Source: Palaemon carinicauda
Taxonomy: Eukaryota; Arthropoda; Malacostraca; Decapoda; Palaemonidae
Direction of reading: 5' to 3'
NCBI RefSeq assembly: GCF_036898095.1
Contig: NC_090725.1
Span: forward strand, 203,032,232 to 203,096,231
DNA: 64,000 nucleotides
Every line of letters starts with the position of its first letter. Positions within the stretch are counted from its first letter, which is position 1. Made by a program: the position numbers and the translations under genes. Under the pieces are notes generated by a model. The model made no database searches. It was given only the letters and a program-made list of their open reading frames with translations, and was not told where the DNA came from. Positions 58,441-64,000 of the stretch are shown in pieces.

Positions 58441-58686
58441 GCCAGCCCTGTCCCCCAAGACAAGTCCTACCTCTAAGTGAAAGTGAGCATTCATCTGTGT
58501 GGGAGGGGGGGGAGGGGTAGCTAGCTACCACTCCCCTACCGCCCCGCTAACTAGCGCGGGGGTAATACACCCTCGTTAAATTCTAATGGCTCGCCATTTC
58601 AGCTGCGCTAAAAGGTAAACCCAATGTAAATAGCTAAGGTTTGTATGGTTAGGAAAAATACAAATTATCTTCGAATTTGTCATATT
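58441..58686 (+). repeat. DIRS-A copy 4 right ITR
   Basis: It carries the palindrome GTAGCTAGCTAC (58517-58528), CGCTAACTAGCGCGGGGG, CTAATGGCTCGCCATTTCAG and the right terminus. Confidence 0.86.
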
Positions 58687-59644
58687 AGCAGATGGAGAAA
58701 TCTATATTATACCAAAGACATAAACTGTATGATTTTTCAAGTTAAAAACCCCTCCAGAGGCATATCTACGTAAAAAAATCTAGGTTCCACAATGCAAGTG
58801 TGTGATGGACTTCTCCCCCTATGTTTTTACAAACTTATAAAAGAGGCTAGCAAGATTCAATAATTACAGATTAAAGCTGAGAATATCATATTCTGGAAGG
58901 GAATGGTGTTAACAAATTATCAAAATATTTGACCCTTGGATGTGTAGCATCCAATCAGTATCTGAAGTTTTGAAGCGTGATATGTACATATATGATTACT
59001 TTTTAGGGAGTGGGGGTGATATACTGTACAGTGCATGCAAAGAAGCTCAATGTTAAAAGCTATCTCTTGAACAAACTGACAGGTAACCATAGGGTGAAGA
59101 TATAAGTAGGTTGGAAGTAAGCTCTGGGTCATTTATTAATTGAAAGTCTGTAATTCAACTCTATTAGAATAAATAGAGAACAAAGAGCCTCCCCAAATAT
59201 GATAACAGTACTTGAACAAGGACACTGAAATCTCTCATAAATGTAAAGGAGCTCTCAGTGGAGAAACCTAATCATCAAAGACTTTACACCTTATTAGAAG
59301 CAAACTTGTACACTCGTGTATTGTGTTCTTTTAAGATTTCCTTGTGTACTTCAAGACTCAAATTTCCCTAAGATTCAAGGAGCTCAATTCTGAAGTTTTA
59401 AACATTGCTGCGAAGAAAATTGAGACAAAAAAAGATGGACTCATGTCTTAGAAGCATTAAAGAAAATAAATTTTTGTATTACCCATATAAAAATACTATC
59501 AGGTTTGAGTTACAATGTATCAGTCATATGGATGTGCATTAGATGTAGCTACAGAAATACTCTTATTTATGCTGTGAGATTGGCAAACACTATAAAACCC
59601 CAAAAAAGCCTCTCTTGGTCAGTCTCTAAAAGAACTATATTTTA
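58687..59644. other. Unassigned DNA between DIRS elements
   Basis: AT-rich. No coding frame with a recognisable motif; the minus frame 58920-59132 has none. No further WDR6-like exon could be recognised here. Confidence 0.45.
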
Positions 59645-60012
59645 TGAATAGTACTTACCTGGCAGTTATATATATATAGCTGATATCTCTAAATCGGCAG
59701 AATTTTTCAAAACGAGGCAACCGCCTTGTGGTGGTTGGGAGGTAGGTGGTAACACCCGTCACAGGGTGGGTCAAGGAATCATTCCCATGTCTAAGACTTC
59801 AGTTCATCTCTGCCGGCTGGATCGAAAACATCGTCGGTCCACCATTGAGAGTTTTTCGAATCATTTTCCCTTCTTCGCTTTTTTGGACTTCGTTTGGTGA
59901 AGTACACTGATTTAGAGTTTTGGCAATCGTGTTTTATTATTATTATTTACTTTGTTTATCATGAGTGATAACTTAATTTTCGTGTTTGTGCGAGTGATGT
60001 ATGCAACATGAG
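59645..60012 (+). mobile_element. Left end and leader of another DIRS-like family
   Basis: It begins AGTACTTACCTGGCAG with a TATATATATAGCTGAT stretch and GGCAGAATTTTT, then a leader with CTTCGTTTGGTGAAGTACAC. The layout parallels the DIRS-B left end (ACTTACCC..GATCATATAGCTG..GACAGAA, then GATTTGGTGAAGTACAC at 18919-18935). It is cut at 60012 by DIRS-B copy C. Being only a fragment, its family is uncertain. Confidence 0.5.
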
Positions 60013-60188
60013 TTTTCAATATTAAACTTACCCGATAATCATGTAGCTGTCAACTCCGTTGCCCGACAGAATTCTATGGAGGGATACGCCAGCTATCACA
60101 ATACTAGAAGGGGGTGTACTTACCAGCGCCACCTGTGGCCAGGTACTCAATCATTTGTTGTTGACACCTCCTCAATTATTCCTCTGTC

Positions 60189-62900
60189 GTGCTTCCGGCT
60201 AGACGTTCTGGGATACGCTCATGGTCCCATAGACGATGTAGGTCTTGCAATAGGCGTATTCCGAAGGTCTCGGTAGATCCTCACACCGCTTGTTCTGACT
60301 GTAGGGACAGGCCCTGTCTATTAGAAAATCGGTGTGAGGAGTGCGCCGGACTTTCGGAATTGGATTTTGTACGTCTTTTAAAATATTCATCCAAGTTAGA
60401 GAGAACTAGAGCTAGGAGAAGTTCTTCTCACTCTTCTATGTTTTCCTCACCTCATGATCCCCTACCTTTTCCTACCCCTGTAGTGGCTACCCCCGAACCT
60501 ACTGTGTGCCCTCCGCCTGATATGTCAACTGTTTTGCGTGCTATTCAGGCTTTAGGAGATAAAGTAGAATCAGTGGTAAGTGACCATAAGTCTCTGATGG
60601 CCGAGGTTAAAGAACTGAAGGTCAAGAGTGCAGTGGGTGGAAATAGTGCCAGTGCTGTGACGAGTGCTAGTGTCTGTGCAGTGCCAAGTGCTAGTGGTGC
60701 CAGTGTGGTGCGTGAGGATTTTTCTGTGCGAGCCAGTCGTCCTCCCAGTCCGGGACCTCTTGCAAGCTCCCATGCCCAGGGGAGAAGCAATGTCGAAGGG
60801 CTTAAGGGTTCGACAGGCCTTGTTAGGCGCACAGAATTATCCTCGGTGGTTGCGGGCGTGTCTTCCTTAGACCGTCACTCCCACCTGCAGACGATTGAGC
60901 CCGTCTTCTCGTCCGCTGATCTTCATGCAGGGAAGAAACGTTGGTCTCAGGTCTCGAGACCGCTTAAACGTAGAGTTCAGTCAGCGAGTGCTCAGCCAGG
61001 TTGCAGTCATTGGCCCAGCTCCGACTCGCCTCTGTCATCGGTCGACTGTACTCCGCCCAAGAGGAGTAAGGTTCTGCCTATACAGACCCCGACTGTGACT
61101 TTACCTCAGTCTGTTATCGTTTCTGCCGACCCCAAGTGGACCCTGCTTCAGTCCATGCAAGTTCAGCTTTCGGACTTGATGCGTGAGTGTCGGGCTGAGG
61201 GTGTTGCACCTCCTGCACTCCCTCCACCTGTTCTCGCTGCACCTGTGCTCGCCCAGCCTGCACCTGCTCCGCCTGTGCTCGCCCAGCCTGCACCTGCTCC
61301 GCCTGGTCGCAGCTCCATCTGCCAGGCGTACGATGTTGAACCACTTTCGGAGTTTGCTGTTCACAGTGTTGTTCAGCCTCAGCCTTCTTTAAGGCAACCC
61401 TTGCTTTGGGATCAGGAGAGTTACACTCTTCCTCCTCCTCCCCTTGCTGCTCCACCAGTGGTGCAACTCCCGGTTGGGGTACAACAACCTCTCCCCTCCG
61501 TGAGTCTGTCTGCTCAACCAGCGCTGCACCGAGTTCAACCCTCATCTAGGCAAGCTCATCTACACCATGCACTTGCGCCTCAGGAGCCTCAGCTTGCTAG
61601 AACTTTACCTTGTTCTGCGCAGCCTCAACCTTCTCATGCTCCACTCATCTCTCAGGAACAGGAACGGACTACTCCGCCTCCGTCCTCCGCTCAGCTGGTG
61701 CAATCCTTGGGTGCAACTCTTGCTAGGAGTCAACCTCCTTCACCCTTGCACCTGCCTTCTGCTCCGACTGTTGTTCAGCCTATGCAGTCTGAACCTCAGG
61801 TTTTCCCTCAAGTTGAGGAAACCTCTGTTGTTGTTCCTACCCGTTCTGACTCTGCGGTTCAGCATTCTGGTCCTTTTGCTTCGCTACCTTCTGCTGATGA
61901 AGTGTCGGATGATGAGGAGGCACATCTTGATCCCTCATCAGACGTGGAGGAGTCTAAGCTTTCTCCATTGTCTGTTGATTTTAGAAAGGTCTTGGCTCTA
62001 CTCAGGGAGCTTTACCCTGACCACTTCGTCTCTGCTGTTCCCCGCTCTCCTCCATCTGAGTTTTCGCTAGGCGTGCAACAAGCTAAGTCGAGCTATACTA
62101 AGCTTGTCCTAGCTAGATCCTCCAAGAGGGCCTTAAGGACCTTAGGGGAGTGGCTTCAGTCTAAACAACACCTGGGCAAGACTTCCTTCATGTTCCCTCC
62201 AACGAAGCTCGCATCGAAAGGTTGCGTTTGGTATGCCACAGGGGAAGCACCAGGCTTGGGAGTTCCTGCCTCTGCCCAGGCTGACTTCTCAAGTCTGGTG
62301 GACTCGCCTAGGAGGACTGCGATGAGACGCTCGAAGGTTTGTTGGACCTTCTCAGACCTGGATCATCTTCTGAAAGGGTTGTTCAGAGCTTTCGAAATGT
62401 TCAACTTTCTCGACTGGTGCCTGGGAGCCCTCAGCAAGAAAACATCTCCTGCGGACAAAGACTCTGCCATGTTAATTATGTCCTGCATGGATAAGGCTAT
62501 CAGGGATGGATCGGGTGAGCTAGCGTCGTTATTTGTATCAGGGGTGTTGAAGAAAAGGGAACAACTGTGTACCTTCCTCTCAGCCAGCATTACACCGTGC
62601 CAGCGGTCACAGCTCCTTTTTGCTCCACTCTCAAAGTTCCTCTTTCCCGAGGAGCTAGTTAAGGACTTGTCGGCTGCCCTGATACAGAAGGACACGCACG
62701 ATCTTGTAGCCTCATCGGCTCGTAAGTCTAAGGTTACCACCTCTGTCCCCAAGACTTATCGCTCTCCAGTGGCTGATACCCCGGCCACTAGGTTCATACC
62801 GCCCTTTCGTGGTAGAGCCCCCAGCCGAGGAAGCTCCCGTCCAGACTCTCACAGGGGCAAGTCTAAGAAAGGACCCAGGACATCTAAGGGAAAGCACTGA
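60189..62900 (+). CDS. DIRS-B copy C gag
   Basis: An uninterrupted frame of about 900 codons ending in TGA 62898-62900. A five-cysteine motif C-x2-C-x4-C-x5-C-x2-C (60291-60344) matches the N-terminus of DIRS-A gag, but there is no ATG before it; the frame opens at GTG 60189 and the first ATG is at 60438. The true start may be non-AUG, spliced or mutated. After the Cys motif come a likely coiled coil (VLRAIQALGDKVESVVSDHK) and a long Pro/Gln/Ser-rich region with a perfect local repeat (LAQPAPAPP). A conserved C-terminal part follows (about residues 590-870) with a Lys/Arg/Gly/Ser tail. Its role is presumed particle formation. It overlaps the RT frame. Confidence 0.82.
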   Translation: MLPARRSGIRSWSHRRCRSCNRRIPKVSVDPHTACSDCRDRPCLLENRCEECAGLSELDFVRLLKYSSKLERTRARRSSSHSSMFSSPHDPLPFPTPVVATPEPTVCPPPDMSTVLRAIQALGDKVESVVSDHKSLMAEVKELKVKSAVGGNSASAVTSASVCAVPSASGASVVREDFSVRASRPPSPGPLASSHAQGRSNVEGLKGSTGLVRRTELSSVVAGVSSLDRHSHLQTIEPVFSSADLHAGKKRWSQVSRPLKRRVQSASAQPGCSHWPSSDSPLSSVDCTPPKRSKVLPIQTPTVTLPQSVIVSADPKWTLLQSMQVQLSDLMRECRAEGVAPPALPPPVLAAPVLAQPAPAPPVLAQPAPAPPGRSSICQAYDVEPLSEFAVHSVVQPQPSLRQPLLWDQESYTLPPPPLAAPPVVQLPVGVQQPLPSVSLSAQPALHRVQPSSRQAHLHHALAPQEPQLARTLPCSAQPQPSHAPLISQEQERTTPPPSSAQLVQSLGATLARSQPPSPLHLPSAPTVVQPMQSEPQVFPQVEETSVVVPTRSDSAVQHSGPFASLPSADEVSDDEEAHLDPSSDVEESKLSPLSVDFRKVLALLRELYPDHFVSAVPRSPPSEFSLGVQQAKSSYTKLVLARSSKRALRTLGEWLQSKQHLGKTSFMFPPTKLASKGCVWYATGEAPGLGVPASAQADFSSLVDSPRRTAMRRSKVCWTFSDLDHLLKGLFRAFEMFNFLDWCLGALSKKTSPADKDSAMLIMSCMDKAIRDGSGELASLFVSGVLKKREQLCTFLSASITPCQRSQLLFAPLSKFLFPEELVKDLSAALIQKDTHDLVASSARKSKVTTSVPKTYRSPVADTPATRFIPPFRGRAPSRGSSRPDSHRGKSKKGPRTSKGKH
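60291..60344 (+). other. Conserved gag five-cysteine motif (copy C)
   Basis: C-x2-C-x4-C-x5-C-x2-C preceded by D-P-H-T. The same spacing occurs at 4421-4474 and 8111-8164 in the other DIRS family. It is a possible zinc-binding element, though five cysteines leave the ligand set open. Confidence 0.75.
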
Positions 62901-64000
62901 CTCTCAGATTCTCCAGACAACAGTAGGAGCCAGGCTCAAGATCTTCTGGCAAGCCTGGGAGAAGAGAGGTGCAGACGCACAGTCTGTCAGTTGGCTGAGG
63001 TACGGTTACAGGATTCCATTCTGCCTCAAACCGCCTCTGACCACATCGCCCATCAACCTCTCTCCCAACTACAAAGAAGAGGACAAGAGGCTAGCATTGC
63101 AACAGGAGGTGTCGCTACTTGTGCAGAAGAAGGCAGTGGTTATAGTCCGGGACCATCAATCCCCGGGCTTCTACAACCGTCTCTTTCTTGTGGCCAAAAA
63201 GACAGGAGGTTGGAGACCGGTGCTGGACGTCAGCTCTCTCAACGAGTATGTCACCAAGCAGACGTTCACAATGGAGACGACCAAGTCGGTCTTAGCAGCG
63301 GTCAGACAGGAGGACTGGATGGTCTCGTTGGACTTGAAAGATGCATACTTTCACGTTCCCATTCATCCAGACTCCCAACCTTTCCTGAGATTCGTTTTCG
63401 GAAAGGTTGTCTATCAGTTCCAAGCCCTGTGTTTTGGCCTAAGCACAGCTCCTATGGTCTTTACTCATCTGATGAGGAATGTAGCGAAATTCCTGCACTT
63501 ATCGAACATCAGAGCCTCCCTCTACCTAGACGACTGGCTGTTGAGAGCCTCCACGAGTCGTCGTTGTCTGGAGAACCTCTCTTGGACTTTAGATCTAATC
63601 AGAGACCTAGGTCTATTAGTCAATATAGAGAAATCTCAACTCATTCCCTCCCAATCCATTGTGTACCTGGGAATGGAGATTCAGAGTCGGGATTTTCGGG
63701 CTTTTCCATCGGCCCCCAGGATAAACCAAGCCCTACAGTGCATCATGAGCATGCTGAAGAGGAGCAATTGCTCAGTGAGACAGTGGATGAGTCTCACAGG
63801 GACCCTCTCATCTCTGGCCCTGTTTGTCGAGCTAGGGAGACTCCACCTCCGCCCTCTTCAATTCCATCTTGCAGCTCATTGGGACAAGGGCTCGACTCTA
63901 GAAGCAGTCTCTATCCCTATCAACCAAGAGATGAAGACCACTCTCCGGTGGTGGAAGCACAATCTTCTTCTCAAGGAGGGTCTATCATTGGCCATCCAGA
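62710..64000 (+). CDS. DIRS-B copy C reverse transcriptase (partial, runs off the window)
   Basis: Open in one frame from the stop at about 62707 to the right edge, without interruption. It overlaps gag by about 190 nt in the +1 frame. The first in-frame ATG is at 63271, after the RT has begun, so expression by frameshifting or reinitiation is likely. Motifs in order: FYNRLFLVAKKTGGWRPVLD, SLDLKDAYFHVPIHP, QALCFGLSTAPMVFTHLM, YLDD at 63523-63534, LVNIEKSQLIPSQSIVYLGM, then the connection region (SVRQWMSLTGTLSSLALFVE). RNase H would begin just beyond the edge. All RT motifs look intact. Confidence 0.9.

Larger units (their letters stand above)
49994..58686 (+). mobile_element. DIRS-A copy 4, complete ends, degenerate interior
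   Basis: Left end TTGTTCCGTAACC at 49994, only 54 bp after the exon donor; right end GAATTTGTCATATT at 58673-58686. 8.69 kb. It belongs to a subfamily with a longer leader (50200-51090). gag is dominated by minisatellites, and RT and YR are heavily decayed. A 5S rRNA sequence is inserted in RT. Confidence 0.85.
60013..64000 (+). mobile_element. DIRS-B copy C, potentially autonomous, continues past the right edge
   Basis: Left end TTTTCAATATTAAACTTACC at 60013 with a variant ITR (GATAATCATGTAGCTGTCAA, TGCCCGACAGAATTC). gag and RT are both open, unlike copies A and B. It still contains the roughly 1.8 kb that A and B have lost. YR, ICR and right ITR lie outside the window. Confidence 0.87.

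Overview
The window is eukaryotic nuclear DNA, most likely from a decapod crustacean. It has long dinucleotide and trinucleotide microsatellites, introns tens of kilobases long, and several families of DIRS1-like tyrosine-recombinase retrotransposons, which are known to be widespread in Decapoda. There are no bacterial-type operons. Almost everything readable is transposable element (TE) sequence, and most of it is broken.

Host gene: two exons on the plus strand (7115-7310 and 49556-49940) encode the N-terminal WD-repeat region of a WDR6/Trm734-like protein. Their splice phases match (2+1) and their protein segments are adjacent in the WDR6 family, so they look like consecutive exons separated by a 42,245-bp intron. 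Apart from a TE cluster upstream of the first exon (about 1-6860) and another downstream of the second (49994 to the end), all recognised features lie in that intron.

Layout: 1-2157 RNase H-bearing non-LTR relic split by a 1-kb foldback with a (TA)n(GA)n core. 3540-4038 old DIRS-A right end, abutting 4039-6858 DIRS-A copy 1 (left end and gag only). 7115-7310 exon. 7734-25277 DIRS-A copy 2, itself split by a 3.5-kb non-LTR element with an N-terminal 2A-like motif (11758-15222) and by DIRS-B copy A (18680-25045). 25829-26790 minus-strand DIRS relic. 26882-33254 DIRS-B copy B. About 34990-44517 minus-strand Ty3/gypsy relic split by DIRS-A copy 3 (35645-41684). About 45100-48560 very old DIRS-like relic carrying a tRNA-SINE and a second, reversed non-LTR copy. 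49556-49940 exon. 49994-58686 DIRS-A copy 4, with GC-rich minisatellites in gag and a 5S rRNA sequence inside its RT. 59645-60012 left end of another DIRS-like family. 60013-64000 DIRS-B copy C, which has an open gag and an intact RT running off the right edge.

How the parts relate: each DIRS element carries inverted terminal repeats (ITRs), gag, RT/RNase H/methyltransferase-like and tyrosine recombinase (YR) regions, and an internal complementary region (ICR). The ICR matches the reverse complement of the two element ends joined together, as expected for the circular-intermediate DIRS mechanism. Insertions can be undone on paper without target-site duplications. Copies A and B of DIRS-B share one internal deletion and the same inactivating lesions but have different flanks, so they look like a non-autonomous line mobilised by proteins supplied in trans, perhaps from copies like C. 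Alignments were done by eye; family names DIRS-A and DIRS-B are local labels.
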